A DNA stretch of 64,000 nt, taken from the NCBI RefSeq assembly GCF_004342175.1, contig NZ_SMAO01000012.1, positions 1-64,000 on the forward strand, written 5' to 3'. The notes beneath the pieces are model-generated. The model did not search any database. It had not been told where the DNA came from and saw nothing but the letters and a program-made list of their open reading frames with translations. Position numbers and translations under genes: made by a program. Positions 34,320 to 43,982 of the stretch are shown piece by piece; the first letter of the stretch is position 1, and each line of letters starts with the position of its first letter. The stretch is from Thiobaca trueperi (lineage in GTDB: Bacteria; Pseudomonadota; Gammaproteobacteria; Chromatiales; Chromatiaceae).

Positions 34320-34586
34320 GTGACGATTCCCTCTCGCGAACTGTCAAACCACGGACCATTGAATCACGGAGACCCTGGATCCTCCGAAGGCACGGATGAT
34401 ACACAGAGGAGACGGTTTTTGATATTTTCAGTGGCGTCGAGTTTATGACATGGCGGGAGCCATTGTCTTCGGCAGCCGGGCGCGGGGGACGCACCGTCCG
34501 GACAAGGCCTCCGGCTGTGGCCAACCGGCCGCTCGCCAAAGCAGGTTGCAAGGAATTAACGGATTCATCTTCCGAGGGCCAGAAAC

Positions 34587-34877
34587 ATGTCAACGCGCGG
34601 TTGGTACGAATATCACGTGGCCGTCGAACTCTGCGATGCCGCTGGGCAGAATCTGCTTCAGAGAGATGCGCCTGGCCCGGATGCCGATGAAGACGAGCTA
34701 ATGGATGATGAGCAAGCCCGGCAGCTACAAAAGCGCATTGCAGAGGAAGGCATCCAGACCGACACGCTTGCTGAAACCCAGATAGCTTACGCGCCCGAGC
34801 CTGACCCTTTCTGGGATCCGGCGTGCAATGAGCAACCGCCTCTGCACCCTTCCGTGCATGCGCCGAGATTCATATGA
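34587..34877 (+). CDS. Hypothetical protein upstream of DUF29 gene
   Basis: 96 residues, acidic, with no recognisable domain (MSTRGWYEYHVAVELCDAAG at the start, PDPFWDPACNEQPPLHPSVH near the end). GAGGG lies about 9 nt before the ATG, and the stop overlaps the start of the DUF29 gene as ATGA, which supports a real, co-translated gene. The 267 bp upstream hold nothing I can support. Confidence 0.5.
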   Translation: MSTRGWYEYHVAVELCDAAGQNLLQRDAPGPDADEDELMDDEQARQLQKRIAEEGIQTDTLAETQIAYAPEPDPFWDPACNEQPPLHPSVHAPRFI

Positions 34878-35338
34878 TCATGCCCAATCTGTACGAGCAC
34901 GACATCCATGCCTGGACACAACAGACTGTGGACCTGCTCAGGCAACGCCGATTCCAGGAGGTGGATATCGAGCACTTGGTCGAGGAGCTGGAAACCATGG
35001 GGCGTCGTGATCGCCAGGAGTTGGTCAGTCGGCTGAAAATCCTGTTGGGGCATCTGCTCAAATGGCAGTACCAGCCGGCTCATCGCTCCAGCTCCTGGCG
35101 CGGTTCCATCCTTGAGCAACGGCTGCGCGTTCGGGATTTGCTAGAGGATTGCCCCAGCCTCAAACCCTTTCTGGGCGAGGCAGCCACGGCGGCTTACGGC
35201 GATGGCATGAAGCTGGCGAGCAAAGAAACCGGTTTACCGCTGGTGCAGTTTCCTGAGACCTTGCCTTATGCGCTGGCGCCCTTGCTGGATGACGATTGGT
35301 GGCCTGAGGACGCCTGCTCTCACTCGGCCCATCGCTGA
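34874..35338 (+). CDS. DUF29-family protein
   Basis: 154 residues with the family signature LYEHDIHAWTQQTVDLLRQR, then DIEHLVEELETMGRRDRQEL, LLGHLLKWQYQP and SWRGSILEQRLRVRDLLEDC. DUF29 proteins are small helical proteins of unknown function, often multicopy in cyanobacteria and purple bacteria and frequently near repeats or toxin-antitoxin genes. This one fits such a setting. It starts inside the preceding small gene. Confidence 0.85.
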   Translation: MIMPNLYEHDIHAWTQQTVDLLRQRRFQEVDIEHLVEELETMGRRDRQELVSRLKILLGHLLKWQYQPAHRSSSWRGSILEQRLRVRDLLEDCPSLKPFLGEAATAAYGDGMKLASKETGLPLVQFPETLPYALAPLLDDDWWPEDACSHSAHR

Positions 35339-35431
35339 GTGTGCGCAGCGTCTTGCGGCTCTGGAGCAAAGGATAGCTCCTGTTCGGGATACAATCCCAG
35401 AGGACGCAACAGCTATTGAAAAGGGACGACA

Positions 35432-36415
35432 ATGCGTACTGAAGATGAACGACTGACTGGCCGGATCTATCTTGCTGGCCACCGTGGCATGGTGGGTTCG
35501 GCCATCGGTCGCCGGCTGGCACGGACCGATGGGGTTGAGTTGATCACCCGCACCCATGCCGAGCTGGATCTGACCGATCAGGCCGCCGTCAATGGCTTCT
35601 TCGCCGCCGCGCGGCCGGACCATGTGATCCTGGCCGCCGCCCGTGTCGGCGGCATCTGGGCCAATGATCAGTATCCGGCCGAGTTCATCTATCAGAACCT
35701 GATGATGGAAGCCAATGTCATCCACGCGGCCCACCGTGCTGGCGTCAAACGTCTCCTGCTGCTCGGCAGTTCCTGCATCTATCCGCGTCTGGCGCCTCAG
35801 CCCATGGCCGAGGAGGCGTTGCTGACCGGTCCCCTGGAGCTGACCAACGAGCCCTACGCCATCGCCAAGATCGCCGGGATCAAGCTCTGCGAGTCCTACA
35901 ATCGCCAATACGGCACGGATTTTCGCAGTGTCATGCCGACCAATCTCTATGGTCCGGGCGACAACTTCGACCTGGAGCACAGTCACGTCATCCCGGCCCT
36001 GATGCGCAAGCTGCACGAGGCCAGAGAGCAGCAGTCACGGAGTGTCGAGATCTGGGGCACGGGGACGCCCCGGCGTGAGTTCCTGCATGTCGATGACATG
36101 GCCGAGGCCAGCCTGCATGTCATGGGGCTGCCGCTGGCGAGCCTCCAGGCTCACACCCGGCCTCGGCTCTCGCACGTCAACATCGGCAGCGGGCGCGATG
36201 TCAGCATCCGCGAGCTGGCCGAACTTATCGCCGGGATCGTCGATTACAGGGGCGAACTGAAGTACGACACCAGCAAGCCCGACGGGACACCGCAGAAACT
36301 GCTCGACGTTTCACGTCTTGGAGCACTCGGCTGGCAGGCCCGGATTGATCTGCCTGAAGGGCTGAAGCAAACCCATACCTGGTTCCTCGACAACCAGTCA
36401 TTCATCAGGAGTTGA
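35432..36415 (+). CDS. fcl: GDP-L-fucose synthase
   Basis: 327 residues, an extended short-chain dehydrogenase. The NADP motif is [17 protein letters not shown], the Ser block [20 protein letters not shown], and the YxxxK pair [33 protein letters not shown] and [17 protein letters not shown] follow. It converts GDP-4-keto-6-deoxymannose to GDP-L-fucose. It lies just ahead of gmd, so both enzymes of the branch are present and presumably feed the EPS transferases. Confidence 0.92.
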   Translation: MRTEDERLTGRIYLAGHRGMVGSAIGRRLARTDGVELITRTHAELDLTDQAAVNGFFAAARPDHVILAAARVGGIWANDQYPAEFIYQNLMMEANVIHAAHRAGVKRLLLLGSSCIYPRLAPQPMAEEALLTGPLELTNEPYAIAKIAGIKLCESYNRQYGTDFRSVMPTNLYGPGDNFDLEHSHVIPALMRKLHEAREQQSRSVEIWGTGTPRREFLHVDDMAEASLHVMGLPLASLQAHTRPRLSHVNIGSGRDVSIRELAELIAGIVDYRGELKYDTSKPDGTPQKLLDVSRLGALGWQARIDLPEGLKQTHTWFLDNQSFIRS

Positions 36416-36417
36416 AC

Positions 36418-37506
36418 GTGAAAAAAGCCTTGATCACGGGTGTCACTGGGCAGGACGGCGCCTATCTATCCGAATTGCTGCTGGAGCAGGGCTACGAGGT
36501 GCATGGCGTCAAACGTCGTTCCTCTCTGTTCAACACCGACCGCATCGATCATCTGTACCAGGATCCTCACGCTTCAGACCGTCGCTTCGTTTTGCACCAT
36601 GGCGACATGACGGATTCCTCCAGCCTCATCCGCATCATCCAACAGGTGCAGCCGGACGAAATTTACAACCTCGCCGCCCAGAGTCATGTCGCGGTCTCCT
36701 TCGAGGAGCCCGAGTACACCGCCAACTCCGACGCGCTCGGCCCGCTGCGGGTACTGGAGGCCATTCGTATCCTCGGTCTGGAGAAGAAGACCCGTTTCTA
36801 CCAGGCATCGACGTCCGAACTCTACGGACTGGTGCAGGAGACCCCCCAGCGCGAGACCACGCCCTTCTATCCGCGCTCGCCCTACGCAGTCGCCAAGCTG
36901 TACGCCTACTGGATCACCGTCAACTACCGTGAAGCCTATGGCATCTATGCCTGCAACGGCATCCTGTTCAACCACGAGAGTCCGATCCGTGGTGAGACCT
37001 TCGTCACCCGCAAGATCACCCGCGCCCTGGCGCGCATCAAACTGGGGTTGCAGGAACGCCTCTACCTGGGGAACCTGGACGCCAGGCGTGACTGGGGCCA
37101 TGCGCGCGATTATGTGCGCATGCAGTGGTTGATGCTTCAACAAGAGGCACCCGAAGACTATGTGATCGCCACCGGCGAGCAGCACAGTGTGCGTGAATTC
37201 GTCGATGTTGCGGCACACGAGATCGGACTGCACCTCCGCTGGGAGGGTCAAGGCGTCGATGAGAAAGGCTATGACCAGGACACCGGTGTCTGCATCGTCG
37301 CCATCGACCCGCGTTACTTCCGCCCCACCGAGGTCGAGACCCTGCTTGGTGATGCCTCCAAGGCTCGCGAGCGGCTCGGCTGGACGCCACAGGTCAGTTT
37401 CGGCGAGCTGGTCAGAGAAATGGTGAGGGAGGACATGAGGGAGGCCGAGCGCGATCAGTTGTGCAGGCGCGAAGGCTTCATGACGCTTCGGCACAACGAA
37501 GAATAA
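36418..37506 (+). CDS. gmd: GDP-mannose 4,6-dehydratase
   Basis: 362 residues with [38 protein letters not shown], the catalytic [34 protein letters not shown] and the Tyr/Lys pair in [20 protein letters not shown]. It makes GDP-4-keto-6-deoxymannose from GDP-mannose for the enzyme above. A GTG at 36418 with AGGAG 7 nt upstream is a better start than the overlapping TTG at 36412. The stop is followed directly by the fragment at 37507. Confidence 0.93.
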   Translation: MKKALITGVTGQDGAYLSELLLEQGYEVHGVKRRSSLFNTDRIDHLYQDPHASDRRFVLHHGDMTDSSSLIRIIQQVQPDEIYNLAAQSHVAVSFEEPEYTANSDALGPLRVLEAIRILGLEKKTRFYQASTSELYGLVQETPQRETTPFYPRSPYAVAKLYAYWITVNYREAYGIYACNGILFNHESPIRGETFVTRKITRALARIKLGLQERLYLGNLDARRDWGHARDYVRMQWLMLQQEAPEDYVIATGEQHSVREFVDVAAHEIGLHLRWEGQGVDEKGYDQDTGVCIVAIDPRYFRPTEVETLLGDASKARERLGWTPQVSFGELVREMVREDMREAERDQLCRREGFMTLRHNEE

Positions 37507-37706
37507 AGCCACTGAAAGCCTTCTCTGAAAAAGAACGCGCCTGCCATGCCTATCAGTCGCGGCAGAACTACCTGCGTCAGCAGATGAGTATCCAGCGCCA
37601 TCTCGACATCTTGCGGGCCGAGACGCAGCAGGCGCGGATAGCGAAGGAAGCGGCCTTTGCCGAGATCAGGCGCCTCAAGGCGCAACTGCGTGATCAGGCG
37701 GATTAG
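37507..37706 (+). pseudogene. 3' fragment of the PDDEXK_2 gene
   Basis: From about 37513 the sequence reads LKAFSEKERACHAYQSRQNY and LRQQMSIQRHLDILRAE, then IAKEAAFAEIRRLKAQLRDQ, essentially the end of the protein at 31927-32898 but without the seven-residue repeats. Nucleotide similarity is high and extends a few bases past the shared stop (GATTAGACAGC). It is in the same orientation as the full gene, 4.8 kb away, with fcl and gmd between. Confidence 0.85.
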
Positions 37707-37726
37707 ACAGCATCGATGGGCGGACC

Positions 37727-37771
37727 GACCACGGCTGACGCTGATCGCTGGCACGGATGCCGATTGGTCAC
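37727..37771 (-). repeat. Repeat R, shorter inverted copy 3
   Basis: The minus strand reads GTGACCAATCGGCATCCGTG and onward, matching about 45 bases of the repeat at 18849. It contains the TGA stop of the protease gene. Confidence 0.75.
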
Positions 37772-38433
37772 TTATACAGCCACCAGGCGTTTTCATGTGC
37801 TGAAAAGACCGGTTTGTAATGCCGCACGCTGTCGGCGGGGATGACTCTTTTGATCTGATTGTCCAGGAGCAGCGCCCGGCCTCCCTGATCGACCAGGGTG
37901 ACGACGTGTCCGATGTTTAAATTCAGATCCATGACGGCGACCAGACGCAGTTCATCGTTGTCAAATCCCAGGGCGCGCAGGCTCATGAACTTGACGATGG
38001 CGTAGTCTTCGCAATCGCCGGCTTTGGCGAAGAATTCGCCGGGAGTCGCCCAGTAGTCCTCTTTGCCCCAATTGATGGGATCCGTGACGTAACGCCAGTT
38101 ATTGGCGAAGCGGTTGACTTCTTCGATCTGCGTTGTGCGGTCCTTGTTCTGAAGGCGCGCAATCAGATTCGTCCATTCGGTGTAGGGACAGTTGCCGCGC
38201 TGTCCGGTACGGCAGGTCTGATCGCGCCCTTCTTCATCCCGATAGCGTTTGAGCAGGGTGGTCCATTGAGGGATCGGCTTGAAATTGGTGAAGCGTTTGC
38301 CCGTTTGTCCAAAGATGGTTCCAGACGCGAAATCGGCAGCCGCAGGCGTGATGATGATGAGTCCGGAGATGGCGAACGCGATGGTGAGAGCCAGTCGGCA
38401 CCAATGCAGGACAAGTCGAAATTGAAAGGTCAT
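37768..38433 (-). CDS. LapG-like transglutaminase-fold cysteine protease
   Basis: 221 residues. An N-terminal hydrophobic signal (about 12-33) precedes the BTLCP fold with a complete triad: Cys141 in AGDCEDYAIVKFM, His176 in IGHVVTLV and Asp191 in LLLDNQIKRV. LapG proteases in the periplasm release large biofilm adhesins when cyclic-di-GMP is low, restrained by LapD. No LapD and no adhesin gene is in the window, but a divergently transcribed Cache/PAS sensor lies 196 bp away. Target unknown. Confidence 0.85.
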   Translation of the reverse strand: MTFQFRLVLHWCRLALTIAFAISGLIIITPAAADFASGTIFGQTGKRFTNFKPIPQWTTLLKRYRDEEGRDQTCRTGQRGNCPYTEWTNLIARLQNKDRTTQIEEVNRFANNWRYVTDPINWGKEDYWATPGEFFAKAGDCEDYAIVKFMSLRALGFDNDELRLVAVMDLNLNIGHVVTLVDQGGRALLLDNQIKRVIPADSVRHYKPVFSAHENAWWLYK

Positions 38434-38629
38434 TGCGATGGGTTGTGTTCTCAGGTCATGCTAAAGGTGATGGTGTGGCCAGCGCGGTGGCTTCAGGCTT
38501 TAGCGTTTCCCCCGCCCCTGGCGGGAGGGGCCGGGCAGGCTGAACGGTCAGGCATGATAACGCCAAATTCAGGCCTGCAATGGGTGTTCGATTGGGGTGT
38601 TGTCCGGCAGATTCCAGGAGAGGATGGAG

Positions 38630-40702
38630 ATGAAAAAACACATTCAGATCGCCTTGGCGGTACTTGTGATCAGTATGGGGCTGGGGCTTTCCGGCATTCT
38701 GCTGTTTTCTGAAGCCGAGAAAGAGCGCGATGTGCAGATCCTGCAAGCGCAGATGAATCTGGTTGCGGACAGTCGTGCGGAGGCGGTGCATGGCTGGTTG
38801 GAGGCGCAATACGATGTGCTGTCGGGTTTGGCGCAGAACGAGTCGCTGCAACTCTATACGGCGGTGGTCGGAATGAGCGGCGCGGGCCAGCCGTTCGAGG
38901 AGGATCCGGCGCAGCTCACCTATCTGCGCACGTTGTTGACCGCAACCGCCGAGCGCTCCGGATTCCTGTCTCCATCACAGCAGGCGGAGGCGCTGCCTGC
39001 CAATGTCAAACCCTTGGGCTTGGCCGGACTGGCGCTGGTCGATCCCGAGGGCAAAATCATCGTCGCGACCAACGGTCTGCCGCCAATCCAGGGCCAGTTG
39101 GCGCAGTTTCTGCGGCAGACACCACTGACCGAGCGGGGGTTCCTGGATCTTCATCCTGGACCGACCGGACAGCCGACATTGGGTTTTGTGGTGCCGGTCT
39201 TCGCGCAGCAGGGCGAGGAGGGGGCGTCTGTTGTGATTGCCCGGATTCTGGGTCTGCGTCCTGTTGACGAACGGTTTTTTGCGACGCTGAAACAGCCGGG
39301 CGCCACGGCGGCGACGGCTGAATCCTATCTGATCCGTCGCTCCGGTCATCTGATCGATTATCTGTCGCCGCTGCTGGATGGCAGTGCCCCGCTGACCAAA
39401 CGGCTGGCGATCAATACGCCGGGGCTGGTGGACGCTGCCGCATTGCATGATCCCGGCCGTTTTCATGTCGGCAGGAATGGCGCGGCGAAAGAGTCGTTCG
39501 CTGTAAGTCGGCGGATTGGCGGTACGGATTGGGTGCTGGTGCATCAGATCGACCGTGCCGAGGCGCTGGCGGCGAGCGATGCCCGGCGCACCGCGCTGGT
39601 CAGTGTGCTGGCGTTGATTCTGGTGGTGTTCGGCGCGGCGCTGATCGTGGTCTGGCGGGTGGCGACCTCGCAGCGGGCGGAGGAGGCGGCCCGTCGGTTC
39701 CGACTCTCGTCGGAGCGTTTCGAGATGCTGTCGCGCTTTCTGGATGTCGTGACCGACAGCCAGCCGCATCCGATTCTGGTCGCCGATGCGTCGAATGCCC
39801 TGACCTTTGCCAACCGGCGCACCGCTGAGGTCAGCGGCATCCCCGAGGAAGAACTGTCCGGGCGTTCGCTGGTGGGCGTGCTGGGACATGATAAGGGGAT
39901 TCGCTATAACGCCATCAATCAGCGGGTTCTGGAGACCGGGCAGGCGTTGATCGAAACCTCTTGTTTTGAGGATGACGAGGGTGGCGAACAGGTCTGGCGA
40001 TCCTATCATTGTCTGTTTGTCGCAACGCCGGATCAGCCGCCTTCAGTGCTGATGACGATCGAGGATCTGACCGATCTGGTACGTGAGCGGGCGCGGCGCG
40101 AGCGGAATACGCGCCAGTTGATCGAGACCCTGGTCGGGCTGGTCGATGAGCGCGATCCGGATTCGGCGCATCAGTCGCGCTATGTCGCCCTGGTCGCCCG
40201 GCGCATTGCGGAAGAGATGGGGCTCGCCGATGCGCTGATTGAAGCAACCGATCAGGCCGCACGACTGGTCAATATCGGCAAGATCCGCATTCCGCGATCA
40301 TTGCTGACCAGGCAGGGGAGTCTGACCGAAGCGGAATTGACCCTGGTACGGGCGGCGATGGACGCTGGCCCGGAACTGCTCAAAGAGATCGAATTCGAAG
40401 GCCCGGTGATTGAGACCCTGCGCCAGATGAACGAGTGGGTGGACGGCAGCGGACGTCCTGCCGGACTCAGCGGCGATGCCATTCTGCCCTCCGCGCAGGC
40501 GGTGGCGCTCGCCAACTGTTTCGTGGCCCTGCTCAGTCCGCGGGCGTTCCGCGACGGCAAGTCTTTCGATGAAGCGGAAGCCATCCTCATGCGGGAGATC
40601 GACCGCCGTTTCGACCGACGGGCGGTCTTAAGTCTGCTCAACTACCTGAACAACAGGGGCGGTCGTGAAGCCTGGGCGATGATGAGCCAGCGTGATGGCT
40701 GA
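38630..40702 (+). CDS. Cache/PAS sensor with degenerate HD-GYP domain
   Basis: 690 residues. Two membrane helices (about 7-25 and 320-342) flank a large periplasmic Cache-like domain. A PAS domain follows (HPILVADASNALTFANRRTA), then an HD-GYP-like C-terminal domain. In the latter the HDIGK metal motif has become VNIGK (ARLVNIGKIRIPRSLL) and GYP has become GRP (WVDGSGRPAGLSGDAIL), so phosphodiesterase activity is doubtful, though the fold and a first His (DSAHQSRY) remain. GGAGAGG lies about 7 nt before the ATG at 38630. Its stop abuts the stop of the convergent gene at 40703. Confidence 0.85.
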   Translation: MKKHIQIALAVLVISMGLGLSGILLFSEAEKERDVQILQAQMNLVADSRAEAVHGWLEAQYDVLSGLAQNESLQLYTAVVGMSGAGQPFEEDPAQLTYLRTLLTATAERSGFLSPSQQAEALPANVKPLGLAGLALVDPEGKIIVATNGLPPIQGQLAQFLRQTPLTERGFLDLHPGPTGQPTLGFVVPVFAQQGEEGASVVIARILGLRPVDERFFATLKQPGATAATAESYLIRRSGHLIDYLSPLLDGSAPLTKRLAINTPGLVDAAALHDPGRFHVGRNGAAKESFAVSRRIGGTDWVLVHQIDRAEALAASDARRTALVSVLALILVVFGAALIVVWRVATSQRAEEAARRFRLSSERFEMLSRFLDVVTDSQPHPILVADASNALTFANRRTAEVSGIPEEELSGRSLVGVLGHDKGIRYNAINQRVLETGQALIETSCFEDDEGGEQVWRSYHCLFVATPDQPPSVLMTIEDLTDLVRERARRERNTRQLIETLVGLVDERDPDSAHQSRYVALVARRIAEEMGLADALIEATDQAARLVNIGKIRIPRSLLTRQGSLTEAELTLVRAAMDAGPELLKEIEFEGPVIETLRQMNEWVDGSGRPAGLSGDAILPSAQAVALANCFVALLSPRAFRDGKSFDEAEAILMREIDRRFDRRAVLSLLNYLNNRGGREAWAMMSQRDG

Positions 40703-42160
40703 TCAGGCTGGTGCGATGCCGGCATCCGGCGGGCGCTGATCAGTCTCTGCCGGCAACGACGCGCTGTCATGCCAGGTTCCGAACGCCGCCAGCGCCAGCA
40801 GCAGATAGGCAAAGACCACAGCGGGCATCTGCATGCTGAAATCGACCGTTGAGTGGACGGCGATCTGGACAGTCGCGGCGACGGACAGCAGTGCCGGTTC
40901 GATCTCGGTGCGGCGGCGGCTCATGTTCCAGGCGGCGAGCAGTGGAACCAGGAACGCCAGCATCAGGGCGAGCGCGGCCGGCCAGCCGATGGTCATGATC
41001 AGCTCCAGATAATCGCTGTGGCCCCGGTCGAAAAACCCCATGACGGTGTCGTCGCGCACGAGACGAAAGGCACTCTCGAAGGATCCCAGTCCATAACCGG
41101 TGAGCGGGCGCTCGGCAATGGCGTCGAGCATGAGCGGATAGACCGTGAAACGTCCGTCGCCCTGCTCGAACAGCCGGGCGAAGCGATCGGCCGTGAGTCC
41201 GCCGCTGAGAACGAAATTGACGACCAGCAGGACGACCAGAAGCGACAGCAGAATCGAACCCAGGCGGCGCGTCTGTCCCGCTGGCAGTCGCATGGTCCAG
41301 CCGATCAGCAGCACCGTGCCGGCGATCAGCAGGGCGGTGAGCCCCATCCGGGACTGCGTCAGCAGCACGGCCAGCAGACAGATCAGCAGCGCGACCGGGG
41401 TCAGCCAGCCGGTAGAGGTCAGGGTTTCCACGAATTCGCGGATCCGGGTGCGATGGCTTTTGTCGGCAGTCAGGGTCTGGCGCAGAAAACGCAGGATGAG
41501 AACCAACGCCGCCAGGGCGCCGAGCCCGGCGTAAGTCGCATAACTGTTGCGATTGACGAAGGTGCTGGTCAGCACGTCGCGGTAGGCGGTCTTGTCGAAC
41601 CAGAGGATGGTTTCCAGATCCGAGAAATAGACGCTCAGGCCGTACAGTGCGTAGACGGCCTGGGCGCCGACAAAGATCTTGAGCAGGAGATCGAGATTGC
41701 GCTGACGGCGACTGTGCCAGACCACCAGCAGGCCGAATCCGAGATAGGTGAGTAAGAGGTTGGCGTTCAGGATGGATCGCTCCGGCGTGAGCGAGAGCGA
41801 CCCGATCAGATCCGGGGCGTTGAGCAGCGTGGCGGTTTCTGACCAGATCGGATGATGCCAGGCGGTCAACCATCCGGGCATGGCCTGGACATAGCCCCAG
41901 AGCGCAACCAGTGCGACCAGTGCGCCAGCGATTCGCAGCGGCCAGGGAATGCTCGGGATGGCGCGCCCTGTCTGCCAGCGCTGAACGAGATAGGCGATCA
42001 GGGCGACGGCGACCAGAATGCCGGAGAGATGGATCCAGACCGGGCGCACGCTGGCGAAAGGAAGTGGGCTCAAGGCCAGGATGAAGACGAGGATCCAGAA
42101 TGAAAGACCGCGCGCCAGCAGCGAGCGACGAGGGTGCGGGGTTGATGAGGTCTCAAACAT
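40703..42160 (-). CDS. O-antigen ligase/polymerase family protein
   Basis: 485 residues with about 11 membrane helices. The Wzy_C-type loop includes TSTFVNRNSYATYAGLGALA, AERPLTGYGLGSFESAFRL and FDRGHSDYLELIMTIGWPAA, typical of the O-antigen ligase family. It may polymerise or transfer a polysaccharide, a second such protein beside the one at 23945. GGAG 9 nt upstream supports the ATG at 42160 over one five codons earlier. It follows the oxidoreductase gene on the same strand. Confidence 0.82.
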   Translation of the reverse strand: MFETSSTPHPRRSLLARGLSFWILVFILALSPLPFASVRPVWIHLSGILVAVALIAYLVQRWQTGRAIPSIPWPLRIAGALVALVALWGYVQAMPGWLTAWHHPIWSETATLLNAPDLIGSLSLTPERSILNANLLLTYLGFGLLVVWHSRRQRNLDLLLKIFVGAQAVYALYGLSVYFSDLETILWFDKTAYRDVLTSTFVNRNSYATYAGLGALAALVLILRFLRQTLTADKSHRTRIREFVETLTSTGWLTPVALLICLLAVLLTQSRMGLTALLIAGTVLLIGWTMRLPAGQTRRLGSILLSLLVVLLVVNFVLSGGLTADRFARLFEQGDGRFTVYPLMLDAIAERPLTGYGLGSFESAFRLVRDDTVMGFFDRGHSDYLELIMTIGWPAALALMLAFLVPLLAAWNMSRRRTEIEPALLSVAATVQIAVHSTVDFSMQMPAVVFAYLLLALAAFGTWHDSASLPAETDQRPPDAGIAPA

Positions 42161-42224
42161 ACGGGCAGTCTCCATACCGGTTCTGGCCTGAGTCCGAACG
42201 GCTACGACGGATTCGGCAGGTCGA

Positions 42225-43199
42225 TCAGGCTCCTCTTTGCAAGGCACCCGCTTCAGCAATCCGCGCGCGCACCTCCAGCGCCACCTCCAGCGCCTTGAGT
42301 CCGACCTGTCCGTCCACCAGCGGCGGCTGACCGTCGCGGATGCAGCGCGCGAACTCGGCCAGTTCCAGATCCAGCGGTTTGACCGGATCGACCTGAATGC
42401 GCTCGCGCGCGATCTCGGGGCGGGCGGCGTCCGCGACCGGGCGTGTCTCGGCGATGTCGATGCTTTGGGCGATGAAATCCAGCGACAGATAACGACCGGG
42501 CTGAAAGACCCGAATCCGGCGGGTGGGCTTGTCCGACACCCGGCTCGCCACCACGTTCGCCACCGTGCCGTTGACGAATTCCAGACGGGCGCTGGCGATA
42601 TCCACATGCTCGGTCAGCACCGAAGCGCCAACGGCGGAGATGTGGCGGATTCCGGCGTCCACCAGCGAGAGAATGATGTCGATGTCATGGATCATCAGAT
42701 CCGAGACCACGTCCACGTCGGTCGCCCGTTCGACGAAGCCGCCCATGCGCTGGGCCTCGATGTAGATTGGCGCGCGGATCCGCTGGGCCAGTGCCATGAC
42801 CCCCGCATTGAAACGCTCGACATGGCCGATCTGTAGCACGGCACCATGCGCCTGCGCCAGACGCACGATCTCGGTGCCATCGGCCAGGGTCGGGGCGATG
42901 GGCTTTTCGAGCAGGACGTGGATGCCCCGCGACAGAAAGGGCGCGGCGGCGGCGAGGTGCGCCGTGGTGGGTACCACGACGCTGACCGCATCGACCCGGT
43001 CGAACAGATCCTCAATGGTGGCATAGCTCGCGCAACCCGCCTCGGCAGCAACCACACGGGCGCGCTCAGGGTCGGTATCGACCACGCCGACGAGTTCGAC
43101 CTCGGACAGGCGCGAGTAGATCAGCGCATGGAAACGGCCAAGATAGCCGACGCCGACGACGGCGACCCGCAGCCGACCGGACTCAGTCGCGACAGACAT
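42225..43199 (-). CDS. Gfo/Idh/MocA-family oxidoreductase
   Basis: 324 residues. The N-terminal Rossmann motif is VAVVGVGYLGRFHALIYSRL, followed by VVPTTAHLAAAAPFLSRGIH and the conserved LLEKPIAPTLADG, and GHVERFNAGVMAL. The C-terminal half is the usual beta-sheet domain. Members oxidise or reduce sugars, many acting on nucleotide sugars such as UDP-GlcNAc. Its place before an O-antigen ligase-like gene favours a sugar-nucleotide role, but the substrate is not readable. Confidence 0.85.
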   Translation of the reverse strand: MSVATESGRLRVAVVGVGYLGRFHALIYSRLSEVELVGVVDTDPERARVVAAEAGCASYATIEDLFDRVDAVSVVVPTTAHLAAAAPFLSRGIHVLLEKPIAPTLADGTEIVRLAQAHGAVLQIGHVERFNAGVMALAQRIRAPIYIEAQRMGGFVERATDVDVVSDLMIHDIDIILSLVDAGIRHISAVGASVLTEHVDIASARLEFVNGTVANVVASRVSDKPTRRIRVFQPGRYLSLDFIAQSIDIAETRPVADAARPEIARERIQVDPVKPLDLELAEFARCIRDGQPPLVDGQVGLKALEVALEVRARIAEAGALQRGA

Positions 43200-43245
43200 G
43201 GAGATGGCTCAGGGCGGGCAGGGTTGCCGGAGACGCTGACATGCA

Positions 43246-43422
43246 TCAACCGCCGACACTCGGCGGGGGAGGCGGTGTCTGTCTGGCGATCGGAATCTTG
43301 CTCACGCCGTAGTAGACGACGACCTGGTACGTCAGTGTGACGCACATCCCGAGTGCGACCACGACCAGGAGCAGCGAAAATGGATCGGTTTTGCGGCGAT
43401 AGGGTTTGGATTGGATCAACAT
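43246..43422 (-). CDS. Small single-pass membrane protein
   Basis: About 58 residues from the ATG at 43422: MLIQSKPYRRKTDPFSLLLV, one membrane helix (VVALGMCVTLTYQVVVYY) and a tail ending PPPPPSVGG. A TTG at 43473 could add 17 residues. The positive-inside charge pattern suggests a cytoplasmic N terminus. No family recognised; existence as a gene is plausible rather than certain. Confidence 0.45.
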   Translation of the reverse strand: MLIQSKPYRRKTDPFSLLLVVVALGMCVTLTYQVVVYYGVSKIPIARQTPPPPPSVGG

Positions 43423-43580
43423 GCCAGTGATCGCTTCAGGTGATTTATCATGAAGTGCCTGTAAATCTATCAAATAATTGTGAATAAATCAGGGGCCATT
43501 GACTCAGCCTGGATTGCTGATGAGGCACTTGTGTGTATTATTACCCTGTTCTGATGCGCTTGTCTGCCCTGGAGAACCCG

Positions 43581-43952
43581 ATGAAAGAGTTTTCGTTCAA
43601 AATCTTGACGCAGTGCCAGTATCAACCCGAGCAGTCCTCTCCTGAGGAGAATCGGTATGTCTTTGCCTACACCATCACCATCGAGAATCAGGGTAGCGAA
43701 CCGGCCCGCTTACTGGATCGGCACTGGATCATCACGGATGCCGAAGGTCAGGCGCAGGAGGTGCGGGGTGAAGGTGTCGTTGGCGAGCAGCCACACCTGC
43801 GTCCGGGCGAACGCTTCCAGTACACCAGCGGCGCCATCCTGACGACGCCCCTGGGCAGCATGCACGGCAGCTATGGGATGATCGGTGACGACGGAACACG
43901 ATTCGAGGCCGATATTCCGGCCTTTTCCCTGGCCTCCACGCGCCTTCACTGA
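43581..43952 (+). CDS. apaG: ApaG-family protein
   Basis: 123 residues, the usual family length, with [60 protein letters not shown] and [12 protein letters not shown]. ApaG has an immunoglobulin-like fold and is linked to Co2+/Mg2+ efflux phenotypes, though its biochemical role is unsettled. GGAG lies about 7 nt before the ATG at 43581. It precedes apaH by 30 bp, the standard pairing. Confidence 0.93.
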   Translation: MKEFSFKILTQCQYQPEQSSPEENRYVFAYTITIENQGSEPARLLDRHWIITDAEGQAQEVRGEGVVGEQPHLRPGERFQYTSGAILTTPLGSMHGSYGMIGDDGTRFEADIPAFSLASTRLH

Positions 43953-43982
43953 CCGGCTGACCGGGCGGATCAAAGACACATC

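Noticed and set aside
37745-37770. TGGCACGGATGCCGATTGG as a sigma-54 promoter
   Set aside because: The spacing between the GG and GC elements is wrong, and the sequence is part of repeat R, which recurs at unrelated sites.
38630-40702. Active HD-GYP phosphodiesterase
   Set aside because: The HD dyad reads VN and the GYP motif reads GRP, so the metal site is incomplete.
42237-42836. + strand frame opposite the Gfo/Idh/MocA gene
   Set aside because: Antisense shadow of a clearly assigned enzyme, with no ribosome site and no recognisable domain.
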